Numbered from the stretch's first letter, positions 12,127 through 21,421 are shown. The stretch is 64,000 nt of DNA from Dyella psychrodurans (GCF_003363265.1 NZ_QRBF01000001.1:372001-436000), one strand, 5' to 3'. Translations and numbers: made by a program. The notes: generated by a model from the sequence alone, not told the origin.

Positions 12127-13283
12127 GCGCCAGTCCTCGCGCTGTTTCCAATGTGATAACGCGCTTCGGCCAACAGTACACCCGCAAGCGCCGCGAGTGG
12201 CCATGCAAAACGAAGCACAGTGCAAAGCGCGATGGCGACGCAGGCATTCAACAGCAGGTCACTCCAGCGGCTGACGTAGAACGCTGACCATTGACGACGA
12301 AACTCGCGCAAGGTGTGCGGGCGCAGCGACCGCGACGTCAGGAGATACGTCAAACCCCAACGACCGGTCAGCCCGAAGCCAACGGACAGAAATAATGCCG
12401 CCCAAAGCGGACAAGCAAACTTTAGCAGCAATGCCAAAGACAGCAACTGCATGCACAACGTACTCAATACGGCCAGGCCATTCATCATCGCCTTCGCGGT
12501 AAGCGAGCCGCGCGTGCGCTTTTCAATAAGCAGCGTGAGAAGATCGATGACGACACGCGCATCCAGTTTGGAGGCACCGCCTGCACGAGCACGCAACAGG
12601 GTAGGGATTTGCGCGGTACGTGGATGACGCTTCGCAGATGCAATCACGTCGATCAGGATCTTGAAGCCCAGTCCCGACAATCGACCGCGTACTTCCTCAT
12701 ACCACTCGCGCCGCATCGCAAAGCAGCCGCTCAATGGATCGGCCAGCGGCACTCCGAGCATGGAATCGGTCAGCCAGATGCCTGCGCGACTCAGACGATG
12801 GCGAAGACCATGCAGACCGGAGCGAGAGTCTTCCAGATAGCGGCTGGCAACCGCCACGTCGATGGCCGGATCGTCCAGTTTTCGCAGCAGTGCCTTCATC
12901 AGCGCGGGATCGTGCTGGCCGTCGCCATCCATGATGGCAAGGAAGCGACCGCGTGCGGCATCCCAGCCGTTGATGGCCGCCGATGACAATCCGCTGGCGT
13001 TGTGGCGCCGTATCAACCTTACCTGGGGAGCTTCTCGTGCATAGTCGTTTACAACCACTGCGGTACGCTCGTCGGTGGAATCGTCGACTACGATGACTTC
13101 GTGTTGGATCCCTTGCAGATGTTCGCCTAGCTCGCTCAGCACGCCGCGGATGGCTTCATGCTCATCCAGGGTGCAGATGACGACAGACAGAACGGGACTA
13201 TCCGACGCTGAAATACGGTCGGAATCATCGCGTGGTTTTGAGGCATGAATCGCCTGGGTCGCAGGAACTTTTGTTGTTTCCAC
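12123..13283 (-). CDS. Polyprenyl-phosphate glycosyltransferase (GT2) with GtrA-like membrane domain
   Basis: About 386 aa. The N-terminal GT2 domain starts SPVLSVVICTLDEHEAI and has VVDDSTD, MDGDGQHDPALM (metal-binding DxD type) and SGCFAMRREWY. It resembles dolichol-phosphate mannose synthase/ArnC-like enzymes that load a sugar onto polyprenyl phosphate. From about residue 250 there are four hydrophobic segments resembling GtrA, proposed to flip the lipid-linked sugar. The start is uncertain: GTG at 13283 and TTG at 13319 are both possible. The last four bases are shared with the downstream GT39 gene. Confidence 0.82.
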   Translation of the reverse strand: METTKVPATQAIHASKPRDDSDRISASDSPVLSVVICTLDEHEAIRGVLSELGEHLQGIQHEVIVVDDSTDERTAVVVNDYAREAPQVRLIRRHNASGLSSAAINGWDAARGRFLAIMDGDGQHDPALMKALLRKLDDPAIDVAVASRYLEDSRSGLHGLRHRLSRAGIWLTDSMLGVPLADPLSGCFAMRREWYEEVRGRLSGLGFKILIDVIASAKRHPRTAQIPTLLRARAGGASKLDARVVIDLLTLLIEKRTRGSLTAKAMMNGLAVLSTLCMQLLSLALLLKFACPLWAALFLSVGFGLTGRWGLTYLLTSRSLRPHTLREFRRQWSAFYVSRWSDLLLNACVAIALCTVLRFAWPLAALAGVLLAEARYHIGNSARTGA

Positions 13284-13636
13284 GTGTGGTACGCCTGACA
13301 AAAACCATCTGGAATGCAAACGCGCCGGTCAACGCTGTGTTGACCATGGTGGCGTCGCCATGCATCCGAATAGCTGGGCCCCTGTTTCCGCGGTCGTCTA
13401 CTTCCAGCATCGCCGCTAAACGCTACGAAAACCTGGCCATTCCGCTGCCAAGCCGCCTTATTCTCACCCGAATCTTCGTAGAAAAACCTGAAATGGGTCT
13501 TTCAATGAACCATCGACCCATAGCTTCCCATGCGGGTCCCTTCGAAATGTGAAGTTATTAAGGAGCCCGCCGGCCAGTTGCTGCGGAACTGTCATAAACG
13601 TTCAGAAGATCGAAATTCCGCCATGATGGAGGCGGG
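13284..13636. other. Intergenic region between the GT2 gene and mntH
   Basis: Both flanking genes are on the minus strand, so this stretch should hold the promoter of the glycosyltransferase pair and the end of the mntH transcript. I see no convincing hairpin, repeat or coding potential in it. Confidence 0.4.
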
Positions 13637-14941
13637 TCAGCTCACAAGGTCGATCCCGAATGTCTGCAACACAAGAAGGGCGTCGAGCACCAACACCATC
13701 GCGACGGCCAATAACGCCATCACCCGGATGGCCAACCCATTGCGGTAACTGCCCATGAGTTCGCGCCGACCGGTGAACCACACCAGCGCGATCATCGGGA
13801 AGGGGAGCGCGAGGCTCAGCACCACCTGGCTGGCAACCAACGCACGGGTCGCGTTGACGCCGATTCCAACGACGACAAAGCTGGGAACCATGACGATCGC
13901 ACGACGTACCCAGAGCGGAATCTGGAAACGCGTAAACCCTTGCGTGATCATTTGTCCCGCCATGGTTCCGACCACGGAGCTGGAAATGCCGGACGCTATC
14001 AGTGCGACGAGAAAGAGCTTGGCCGCAGCCGCACCGAGCAACGGCGTGAGCGTCTGATAAGCGACCTGGATTTCCGCAATGCCGGCATGATTCGGGTGAA
14101 AAGCGCCGGCCGCCATCACGATCATGGCGACATTGATCAGGCCGGCAATGCCCAGCGCGACGATAACTTCGGTGTTGGAATAAGCAAGCAACCTGCGACG
14201 CTCGGCATCGCACCGAGGCGGTACTCGCGACTGGGTCAGCCCCGAGTGAAGGAAAAGCACATGCGGCATGACCGTCGCACCGATGATGCCCACGGCAATA
14301 TGCACGGCTTGCGTATCGGGCAACTCGTAAACCACGAGTCCTTTCGCCACGTCGGGCCATTGAACATGCGTGACAAGGATTTCCATCAGGTAACACAAGC
14401 CGATGGTTCCCACCAGCGCGCCAACGACCAGCTCAAGCGGACGAAAACCACGCTTTTCCAGCAGCAATACGGCGTAGGTCACGATGGCCGTCACCACCAT
14501 GCTCGGCAAAAGCGGCATGTGAAACAACAGCGAAATTCCAAGTGCGCCGCCGAGGAATTCGCCAAGGTCGGTGGCCATCGCCGCCAACTCGCTCACGCCC
14601 CACATCACCCACGTCAGCGGCGGTGGGAAATGTTCCCTGGAGAGTTCGGCGAGATTGCGCCCGGTGACAATGCCAAGCTTGGCCGACAGTGTCTGCAACA
14701 GCGTAGCCACGAGGCTGGCTACGCCGGCCACCCAAAGCAGGCTGTATCCGTATTGCGCTCCCGCCTGGAGATTGGTCGCGATATTGCCGGGGTCGATGTA
14801 GGCCACCGAGACCACTACCGCAGGCCCTGCCAGCTTGAGCAGCGTCGCCCATCCATGCCCGGGCTTGTCGAGGGCCCGCCGGATGGTCGTTACGGCGTTG
14901 TCGGTGGCGGCAACGGTGCTGTTCAAAACCTGGGCGTTCAT
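13637..14941 (-). CDS. mntH: NRAMP-family divalent metal/H+ symporter (MntH)
   Basis: About 434 aa, 11 predicted membrane segments. The metal-site motifs are intact: DPGNIATN in TM1 and VMPHVLFLHSGLTQSR in TM6. It imports Mn2+ (and possibly Fe2+) with protons across the inner membrane. ATG at 14941 puts about 40 residues before TM1; the frame is open up to 15055, so a longer N-terminus is possible. No MntR- or Fur-like box was recognised upstream. An exported peroxiredoxin is the next intact gene upstream on the plus strand; a shared oxidative-stress role is only an inference. Confidence 0.9.
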   Translation of the reverse strand: MNAQVLNSTVAATDNAVTTIRRALDKPGHGWATLLKLAGPAVVVSVAYIDPGNIATNLQAGAQYGYSLLWVAGVASLVATLLQTLSAKLGIVTGRNLAELSREHFPPPLTWVMWGVSELAAMATDLGEFLGGALGISLLFHMPLLPSMVVTAIVTYAVLLLEKRGFRPLELVVGALVGTIGLCYLMEILVTHVQWPDVAKGLVVYELPDTQAVHIAVGIIGATVMPHVLFLHSGLTQSRVPPRCDAERRRLLAYSNTEVIVALGIAGLINVAMIVMAAGAFHPNHAGIAEIQVAYQTLTPLLGAAAAKLFLVALIASGISSSVVGTMAGQMITQGFTRFQIPLWVRRAIVMVPSFVVVGIGVNATRALVASQVVLSLALPFPMIALVWFTGRRELMGSYRNGLAIRVMALLAVAMVLVLDALLVLQTFGIDLVS

Positions 14942-15193
14942 AGTCGGGCCAAGGGCCGTTGGTGAGGAAAAAGGGCTTTTTCCAGTCTGTGGACGACTGT
15001 AAGTGCCGCCCTTGCGCAGCGGAATTCGATTGTTTTGATGCCTTCGATTGATCAAGCCTATCCAGGATGCAAGTCGGGCGCGGAATAGCTCAGGCCGACG
15101 GTGGGGAAGCCATCGTCATGTGTGATATGTCCCATGGAACTCTGAGACCGAAGCGCGGTAATTTGGGCGTTCCGGGCTTGGACCCATGCCGCA

Positions 15194-15423
15194 GTGGGGA
15201 CGTATGTATTCGCGTATGAAGCCGACCTTGACCGTTTACCCATGCCGCCGCCGCTCGCCCTCCCTCGGCTCGGATCCGGAAGCGACCCCATTCGCCTGGA
15301 TCACCTGGGAAGGTGTCGAGCGCGAGCACTTCAGCGCCACCGGTTCGCTGGTTGCCGACTTTTCACAACCGATGGAGGTTGATGCGTCGCTTGTGAAAGA
15401 TCACTACTACATACCGCGGTAGC
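15194..15423 (+). pseudogene. Possible frameshifted small ORF of unknown function
   Basis: In the mntH–peroxiredoxin gap, one frame from 15194 reads TYVFAYEADLDRLPMPPPL and another frame, from about base 15270 to the stop at 15421-15423, reads SDPEATPFAWITWEG then VADFSQPMEVDASLVKD. Both pieces look protein-like and would join into about 75 aa if one frameshift near 15270 were removed. It could be a decayed small gene, a real 78-aa ORF from 15186, or chance. I recognise no family. The rest of 14942-15593 shows nothing I can name. Confidence 0.25.
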
Positions 15424-15593
15424 TGCTGATCGCGATCAACCAATCGAGCTCTTTCGCGCACATACATCGGCTTTCACGTCTGGGCACGTAAAGGCCATCG
15501 CTGGTGGTGCCTGCATGTAAAGGCGCTGCTTTCGCCGATCTGCTTTCGATGGCTTACGTCGTCCTTCGATATTTTTCAATGAGGAATGCAAGA

Positions 15594-16208
15594 ATGAAAA
15601 AGCGTCTTGTGGGCTCGATTGTCGCAAGTGCTGCGGCAACGATGTTTTTCTTCGCAACACCGGTGCTTGCGGCGCTCGGTCCGGGTACCGCGGCACCCGA
15701 TTTCACCGCCCAGGCCAGCCTCGCCGGCAAGGACTTCACCTTTTCTCTCAAGGAAGCGCTGAAGAAAGGGCCGGTGGTGGTCTATTTCTATCCATCCGCC
15801 TACACGGGCGGCTGCGATATCGAAGCGCACACGTTTGCGACCGACAAAGCCAAGTTCGATGCCGCCGGCGCCACCATCATCGGCGTGTCGGAAGATAGTC
15901 TCAAACGCCTCAACGCGTTTTCTTCCGATCCGAATTACTGCGCCGGCAAGTTCCCGGTGGCCTCCGATGCCAATGGCAACATTGCCACGTCCTATAACCT
16001 CAAGATGGAGGCTGCGCAGCCCGGCGTGAAGGATGTGCGTGGCGTCGAGATCGATCACGGGTTTATCGAACGCACGACCTTCGTCATCGGTAGTGACGGC
16101 AAGATCGTCGCGACGCTTTCGTCGGAAGCGGATCACCTTCATCCCCAGGACCATGTTGCGAAGTCGCTGGCCATCGTGCAGCAGCTGAAGGCAGGGAAGG
16201 CGCCTTAA
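15594..16208 (+). CDS. Exported peroxiredoxin (AhpC/TSA family)
   Basis: 204 aa. Residues 1-27 are a signal peptide (Lys-Lys, then a hydrophobic core, cleavage near PVLA-AL), so the mature enzyme is probably periplasmic. The thioredoxin fold follows with APDFTAQ and VYFYPSAYTGGCDIEAHTF, where the Cys in GGC would be the peroxidatic residue. A second Cys in NYCAGKFPVASD could resolve it. The surrounding motif is YTGGC rather than the usual TPVCT/TPGCT, so it is a divergent member. ATG at 15594 is supported by GAGG 10 bases upstream. A strong hairpin follows the stop. Confidence 0.85.
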   Translation: MKKRLVGSIVASAAATMFFFATPVLAALGPGTAAPDFTAQASLAGKDFTFSLKEALKKGPVVVYFYPSAYTGGCDIEAHTFATDKAKFDAAGATIIGVSEDSLKRLNAFSSDPNYCAGKFPVASDANGNIATSYNLKMEAAQPGVKDVRGVEIDHGFIERTTFVIGSDGKIVATLSSEADHLHPQDHVAKSLAIVQQLKAGKAP

Positions 16209-16225
16209 GTACACAGTAGAGCCAA

Positions 16226-16255
16226 GAATGGGTGGCAGACTTCCGCCACCCATTC
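16226..16255 (+). terminator. Perfect 11-bp hairpin after the peroxiredoxin gene
   Basis: GAATGGGTGGC (16226-16236) and GCCACCCATTC (16245-16255) pair perfectly over an 8-base loop, starting 18 bases after the stop codon. There is no long T run, only TCTA soon after, so efficiency is uncertain. Confidence 0.6.
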
Positions 16256-16375
16256 ATCTACCCGCAGTTTCGTATCCATCTGTTAACGCAACGACCTCCT
16301 AACACTGGTATAGAAAGTAGCCATACGCATTTGTCATCCCCGAAGCCGCGCAAGCTGCCGTGCGAAAAGGAGTGC

Positions 16376-16891
16376 ATGATGAGCGCCGTAGCCAAGGCAT
16401 TACTGACCGCGATAGCAGGCTTTGCCGTTGGTGCGCTATCGGCCGGGGTTCCTCCGGTGCATGCACAAGGGGCGAGGCCAACGGTCTACTGTGCCAGCAA
16501 CGACAATCGCTTCGCGCGTTGTCAGGTTCCGTGGCGTGATGCCCAGCTGATGCAGCAAATGTCCCAGACGCGTTGCGTGCGCGACCAGACATGGGGCTTT
16601 GATCGCGGCAGCATTTGGGTGGACCGCGGGTGCCGCGGTCAATTCGCCGATGCTCGCGGTGGCTGGGGCGATCATCCGCGCGGCCCTCAAGTGCTCAGGA
16701 TCCGATGCGAGAGCAGTGGCGGGAATTACCGGTTCTGCCCGGTCGGGCTTCGTCGTGATGACGTCGTCCGCATCGACAGGCAACTTTCCAGTGCGCGCTG
16801 TCGGCAAGATGACGGCTGGGGCTGGAGGCCCGACGGCATCTGGGTGAATCGCGGTTGCCGTGCGGACTTCATCGTCGAGCGGCGCTACTGA
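16376..16891 (+). CDS. Exported DUF3011 protein
   Basis: 171 aa. Residues 1-31 form a signal peptide ending near PPVHAQ. The mature part is two copies of a Cys/Trp/Arg-rich unit: VYCASNDNRFARCQV ... WGFDRGSIWVDRGCRGQF and IRCESSGGNYRFCPV ... WGWRPDGIWVNRGCRADF. This is the DUF3011 pattern (C-x-S-x3-[NY]-R-x2-C, ending W-[VI]-x-RGCR). The paired Cys probably form disulfides in the periplasm. ATG at 16376 has AAAAGGAG upstream. Function unknown; the family is common in Xanthomonadales. Confidence 0.85.
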   Translation: MMSAVAKALLTAIAGFAVGALSAGVPPVHAQGARPTVYCASNDNRFARCQVPWRDAQLMQQMSQTRCVRDQTWGFDRGSIWVDRGCRGQFADARGGWGDHPRGPQVLRIRCESSGGNYRFCPVGLRRDDVVRIDRQLSSARCRQDDGWGWRPDGIWVNRGCRADFIVERRY

Positions 16892-16952
16892 TCGATCCCG
16901 CACGCTTGCGTAGGCGTGGATATCCGATGCGTTTCCGTGGCGTCATTTATTG

Positions 16953-16969
16953 TGCACTGCAACGGTGCA
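16953..16969 (+). promoter_or_regulatory. NtrC-type enhancer site upstream of the nitrate operon
   Basis: TGCACT-GCAAC-GGTGCA matches the NtrC consensus TGCACC-N5-GGTGCA at 11 of 12 fixed positions. Its centre is about 128 bp before the start predicted from the sigma-54 site, a usual enhancer distance. A weaker TGGTG-N5-CACCA inverted repeat lies at 16994-17008. Confidence 0.7.
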
Positions 16970-17062
16970 AGTAGAGACGCCATAGCCCTTTCCTGGTGCA
17001 CTTCACCAGCGCTTGTGCAGCATTCCAGGCAAAAAGAAGCTCAAATCCAGCAAGTTCCGGCA

Positions 17063-17078
17063 TGGCACAAATGATGCA
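17063..17078 (+). promoter_or_regulatory. Sigma-54 (-24/-12) promoter of the nitrate assimilation operon
   Basis: TGGCACAAATGATGCA matches the sigma-54 consensus TGGCAC-N5-TTGCA at 10 of 11 fixed bases, with the essential GG (17064-17065) and GC (17076-17077) exactly 10 bases apart. Transcription would start near 17089, leaving a leader of about 74 nt. That leader contains an imperfect hairpin with GGCCCG at 17095-17100 and CGGGCC at 17123-17128. Confidence 0.72.
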
Positions 17079-17162
17079 ACGCATCATTCATCAAGGCCCG
17101 CCGATCGCCTCTTCGTGACGGACGGGCCGCAGTGCCAGGCAGGTCGTTACGGCGGGGTAGAC

Positions 17163-18482
17163 ATGTCGGACAGAGCTACGCGGATCGAACTTTTTCGGCT
17201 GCGCACGCCACAGATGCGTGCGTTTCATCTTAGCTGGCTGGCGTTTTTCGCCTGCTTCTTCGCCTGGTTCGCGGTCGCTCCCTTGATGCCGCTGATCAAG
17301 GACGAGTTTCATCTCGACAAGAACCAGCTCGCCAACATCAGCATTGCCGCCGTGGCGGTCACGGTATTCGGTCGGCTGATCGTCGGACCACTGTGCGATC
17401 GCTTCGGCCCGCGCCGCACTTACACATGGCTGCTCGTGCTTGGTGCGATGCCGGTGTTCGGCATTGCTTTCGTGCACAGCTATGCCGCGTTCCTGTTCTT
17501 TCGTCTTGCCATTGGCGTGGCGGGCGCCGGGTTCGTCATCACGCAGTACCACACGTCGGTCATGTTCGCGCCGAACGTCGTAGGCACCGCGAATGCCACG
17601 GCAGCGGGGTGGGGCAACGCGGGTGGCGGTGTCGCGCAGTCGGCCATGCCGTGGGTGCTCGCAGCGATGTTGGCACTTGGCGTACAGCACGATCTGGGTT
17701 GGCGCGCGGCGATGTTCGTACCGGGCGTGCTGATGCTGGTGGTTGCCGCTTTGTATTGGCGTTACGCACAGGATGGTCCGCAGGGCGATTATCGAACGTT
17801 ACGCGTGCAAGGCATCGCACCCGGTAGTGGCAAAGCAGGCGGCTGGGCGGTGTTTCGAGCAGCAATAAGCAACTACCGTGTGTGGATGTTGTTTACGACA
17901 TACGCGGGTTGTTTCGGTATCGAGCTGTTCGTGCATGGCGTGGCCGTCAGTTATTACGTCGATCGCTTCGGCATGGATTTGCGCCACGCGGGGCTGGCCG
18001 CGGGCAGCTTCGGAGCGCTGGCCTTGTTCGCGCGCGCCTTGGGCGGCATCGCATCCGACCGCATCGCACGCAGTCAGGGATTGGCGGCGCGCAGCTGGCT
18101 GCTCGGCGTACTCATGCTCGGCGAAGGATTGGGGCTGTTGTGGTTTTCCAGTGCGCAGGCGCTGGGCCCTGCCATCACCGCGATGATCGCATTCGGCTTG
18201 TTCACTCATATGGCCTGCGGCGCTACGTATGCCCTGGTGCCGTTCATCGATCGCAAGGCGCTCGGTGGAGTGGCCGGCATCGTTGGTGCGGGCGGCAATG
18301 TGGGTGCGGTAGCCGCGGGATTTCTTCTCAAGAGCACCGGCTCGGTGCAACACACCTTCGCACTGCTCGGCGGCTTCGTCATCGCGGGTTCGCTGTGCGC
18401 GCTCGCGGTGCGCTTCAGTGCCGAGCATACGGCGCGCGAAGAACAGTTGTACGTGGAAGCACTACATCAGGCGATCGACTGA
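17163..18482 (+). CDS. NarK/NasA-family nitrate/nitrite MFS transporter
   Basis: 439 aa, 12 membrane segments. Two glycine-rich nitrate signature motifs are present: AAGWGNAGGGVAQS (TM5) and GIVGAGGNVGAVAAGFL (TM11). RLIVGPLCDRFGPRRTY is the MFS loop 2-3 motif. It imports nitrate (and/or exports nitrite) across the inner membrane. ATG at 17163 follows GGCGGGG; the frame is open from 17013 but that segment covers the promoter. It is the first gene of the nitrate assimilation operon, 19 bp before nirB. Confidence 0.9.
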   Translation: MSDRATRIELFRLRTPQMRAFHLSWLAFFACFFAWFAVAPLMPLIKDEFHLDKNQLANISIAAVAVTVFGRLIVGPLCDRFGPRRTYTWLLVLGAMPVFGIAFVHSYAAFLFFRLAIGVAGAGFVITQYHTSVMFAPNVVGTANATAAGWGNAGGGVAQSAMPWVLAAMLALGVQHDLGWRAAMFVPGVLMLVVAALYWRYAQDGPQGDYRTLRVQGIAPGSGKAGGWAVFRAAISNYRVWMLFTTYAGCFGIELFVHGVAVSYYVDRFGMDLRHAGLAAGSFGALALFARALGGIASDRIARSQGLAARSWLLGVLMLGEGLGLLWFSSAQALGPAITAMIAFGLFTHMACGATYALVPFIDRKALGGVAGIVGAGGNVGAVAAGFLLKSTGSVQHTFALLGGFVIAGSLCALAVRFSAEHTAREEQLYVEALHQAID

Positions 18483-18501
18483 GCGAGGAGGGGCACGACC
18501 C

Positions 18502-21066
18502 ATGGCAATCAAGCTGCTCGTGATCGGCAACGGCATGGTGGGGCACAAGCTATTGGAAGAACTGGTCGCGCGACAGCCGCCTGGCCTGGACATCACCGTG
18601 TTATGCGAAGAAAGCAGGCCAGCCTACGATCGCGTGCATCTATCGGAATTTTTCAGCGGCAAGCGTGCCGAAGATCTTTCCCTGGTAACGCCGGGCTTTT
18701 TCGATCAGCCGGGACTGCATCTTCGCCTGGCGTCGCGCGCTGCGCATATCGACCGTGCACAGAAGCGGGTGACGACCGCCGACGGCGAAGTGATCGCCTA
18801 CGACAAACTCGTCCTGGCGACCGGTTCCAAACCTTTCGTTCCACCCATTCCGGGCAATGATCGCCCCGCGTGTCTGGTCTATCGCACCATCGACGATCTG
18901 GAAGCGATGACGACGTGGGGTGCAAGCTCCAGAACAGGCGTGGTGATCGGCGGCGGCTTGCTTGGTTTGGAATGCGCCAAGGCGCTGCGCGACATGGGCC
19001 TGGAAACACACGTGGTCGAGTTCGCGCCGCGACTCATGGCCGTGCAGGTCGACGACGTCGGCGGACAGATGCTTCGACGCAAGATCGAGGAACTCGGCGT
19101 CACCGTCCACACAGGCAAGAGCACGACGGACATCGTAGATGGCGAATCTGCGCGTCATCGCATGAAGTTTGCCGATGGAAGCCACCTGGACACCGACATC
19201 ATCGTGTTCTCCGCCGGCATCCGTCCTCGCGACGAACTGGCGCGGCAATGCGAACTCGGCGTGGGGGAGCGTGGCGGTATCCATGTCGACAACTACTGTC
19301 GCACGCGCGACTGGGATGTTTACGCCATCGGCGAGTGTGCGTATTGGGGCGGCAAGACATTTGGCTTGGTCGCACCGGGTTATGACATGGCACGCGTTGT
19401 GGCCGCGCACTTGAGTGCGCTGCTGGAACGCAAGCATATACAGGCGTTGCCGGAATTCATTGGCGCGGATATGTCCACCAAGTTGAAGCTGATGGGCGTG
19501 GATGTGGCCAGCATTGGCGATGCACACGGCACGACCCCAGGCAGCCGCTGCTATCAGTTCAGCGACGAACGTCGCCAGATCTACAAGAAACTGGTGGTGT
19601 CGGGAGACGGCAAGCAATTGCTGGGCGGTGTGCTGGTGGGCGATGCCGCCGAATACGGCACGCTGCTGCAGATGATGCTCAACGGCATCGAGCTGCCGGA
19701 AGATCCGGAGTTCCTGATCCTGCCGTCGCCCGATGGCAAGGCCAAGCCTGGGCTGGGCGCGGATGCGTTGCCGGCTTCCGCGCAGATCTGCTCGTGCAAC
19801 AACGTGTCCAAAGGACAGTTGTGCGAGGCGGTGGCAGCCGGCGCGACTTCCGTCAGCGAATTGAAAGTAGTGACCAAAGCCGGCAGCACGTGCGGAGGCT
19901 GCGTGCCGCTGGTCACGCAGATCATGAAGGCGGAGATGAAACGCCAGGGGATGGCGGTCAACAACCATCTCTGCGAACACTTCGCCTATTCGCGTCAGGA
20001 GCTCTATCACCTCGTGCGCGTCGAGCACATCAAGTGCTTCGACGAGCTTATCGATCGCCACGGAAAGGGTCTTGGTTGCGATATCTGCAAGCCGGTTGTT
20101 GCCAGCATTCTCGCATCATGCTGGAACGAGTTCGTACTGCAAAGAGAACACGCGTCGTTGCAGGACTCCAACGATTACTTCCTGGCCAATATCCAGAAAG
20201 ACGGTACGTATTCGGTGGTACCGCGCATGGCAGGCGGTGAGGTGACGCCCGATGGCTTGATCGCAGTTGGGCAAATCGCGAAGAAATACGGTCTCTATAC
20301 CAAGATCACCGGCGGGCAGCGCGTGGACATGTTTGGGGCGCGCATGGAACAGCTTCCGCTGATCTGGGAGGAACTGATTTCGGCTGGCTTCGAATCGGGG
20401 CACGCGTACGGCAAGGCGGTGCGCACGGTGAAATCCTGCGTGGGTTCCACGTGGTGCCGCTATGGCGTGCAGGATTCCGTCGGCACGGCGATCGAGCTGG
20501 AAAATCGCTACAAAGGGTTGCGGTCGCCGCACAAACTGAAATTTGCCGTATCCGGCTGCACGCGCGAATGTGCAGAGGCGCAGAGCAAGGACGTCGGCGT
20601 CATCGCGACTGAAAAGGGCTGGAATCTGTACGTATGCGGCAACGGAGGCATGAAGCCGCGCCACGCGGAACTTCTGGCCGGCGACCTGGATACGTCCACG
20701 CTCATCCAGTACATCGACCGCTTTCTGATGTTCTATATCCGCACCGCGGATCGCCTGCAGCGTACCAGCGTATGGCGCGACAACCTGGAAGGCGGTCTCG
20801 ATTACCTGAAGGAAGTGGTCATCCACGACAAGCTCGGCATTGCCGGTGAGCTTGAGGCAGAGATGCAGCACATCGTGAACACCTACGAGTGCGAGTGGAA
20901 GAAAGCCGTCAACGATCCGCAAACGCGTCGCCGGTTCCATCACTTCGTCAATAGCAACGAAGGCGATGGCAACGTGGCGTTCGTGCCCGAGCGTGGGCAG
21001 ATCCGCCCGGCCAGGTCCAACGAAAAGCGCAGCCTGCGCATTCCCGCCAACGTCGTGACGGAGTAA
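18502..21066 (+). CDS. nirB: Assimilatory nitrite reductase [NAD(P)H] large subunit NirB
   Basis: 854 aa, cytosolic. Reduces nitrite to ammonium with six electrons from NAD(P)H. The FAD/NAD module (1-410) has VIGNGMVGHKLLEEL and VIGGGLLGLECAKAL. A BFD-like [2Fe-2S] site follows: CSCNNVSKGQLC with CGGCVP. A second CDICKP motif precedes the sulfite/nitrite-reductase half-domain, where CVGSTWCRYG and SGCTRECAEAQ supply the Cys ligands for the [4Fe-4S]-siroheme centre. ATG at 18502 has GAGGAGGGG upstream. nirD follows after 4 bp, and cysG in the same operon makes its siroheme. Confidence 0.97.
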   Translation: MAIKLLVIGNGMVGHKLLEELVARQPPGLDITVLCEESRPAYDRVHLSEFFSGKRAEDLSLVTPGFFDQPGLHLRLASRAAHIDRAQKRVTTADGEVIAYDKLVLATGSKPFVPPIPGNDRPACLVYRTIDDLEAMTTWGASSRTGVVIGGGLLGLECAKALRDMGLETHVVEFAPRLMAVQVDDVGGQMLRRKIEELGVTVHTGKSTTDIVDGESARHRMKFADGSHLDTDIIVFSAGIRPRDELARQCELGVGERGGIHVDNYCRTRDWDVYAIGECAYWGGKTFGLVAPGYDMARVVAAHLSALLERKHIQALPEFIGADMSTKLKLMGVDVASIGDAHGTTPGSRCYQFSDERRQIYKKLVVSGDGKQLLGGVLVGDAAEYGTLLQMMLNGIELPEDPEFLILPSPDGKAKPGLGADALPASAQICSCNNVSKGQLCEAVAAGATSVSELKVVTKAGSTCGGCVPLVTQIMKAEMKRQGMAVNNHLCEHFAYSRQELYHLVRVEHIKCFDELIDRHGKGLGCDICKPVVASILASCWNEFVLQREHASLQDSNDYFLANIQKDGTYSVVPRMAGGEVTPDGLIAVGQIAKKYGLYTKITGGQRVDMFGARMEQLPLIWEELISAGFESGHAYGKAVRTVKSCVGSTWCRYGVQDSVGTAIELENRYKGLRSPHKLKFAVSGCTRECAEAQSKDVGVIATEKGWNLYVCGNGGMKPRHAELLAGDLDTSTLIQYIDRFLMFYIRTADRLQRTSVWRDNLEGGLDYLKEVVIHDKLGIAGELEAEMQHIVNTYECEWKKAVNDPQTRRRFHHFVNSNEGDGNVAFVPERGQIRPARSNEKRSLRIPANVVTE

Positions 21067-21070
21067 AGCG

Positions 21071-21421
21071 ATGGACGATAGCCTGACGAAACACGGCTGG
21101 GTGCTGGTCTGTGAGTTGGAAGACATCGTGCCGAACACAGGCGTTTGTGCTTTGGTCGACGACGAACAGGTTGCCGTGTTTCGCGTTGGCGAACATGAGC
21201 TATATGCCATCGACAATGTCGATCCAAATGCGGGTGCGTCGGTGCTCTCGCGTGGTCTCATCGGCAGCCTCGGCGAACGCGTGGTCGTGGCGTCGCCGAT
21301 CTACAAGCAACATTTCGACCTTCATACCGGCGAATGCCTTGAGGCGCCGGAGCACTCCGTGCGCACCTGGCAGGTTCGAATCGATCGAGGCCTCGTGCTG
21401 TTGGGACAGCCGAAACGATGA
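21071..21421 (+). CDS. nirD: Nitrite reductase small subunit NirD
   Basis: 116 aa, Rieske-like fold without the Rieske Cys/His ligands: the positions read VDPNAGASVLSRG and SPIYKQHFDLHTGE, as in enterobacterial NirD. It partners NirB. GTGCALVDDEQ-like strands at the N-terminus and AIDNVDPNAGAS are the family landmarks. It starts 4 bp after nirB, and its stop overlaps the next gene's start (ATGA, 21418-21421), indicating translational coupling. Confidence 0.92.
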   Translation: MDDSLTKHGWVLVCELEDIVPNTGVCALVDDEQVAVFRVGEHELYAIDNVDPNAGASVLSRGLIGSLGERVVVASPIYKQHFDLHTGECLEAPEHSVRTWQVRIDRGLVLLGQPKR

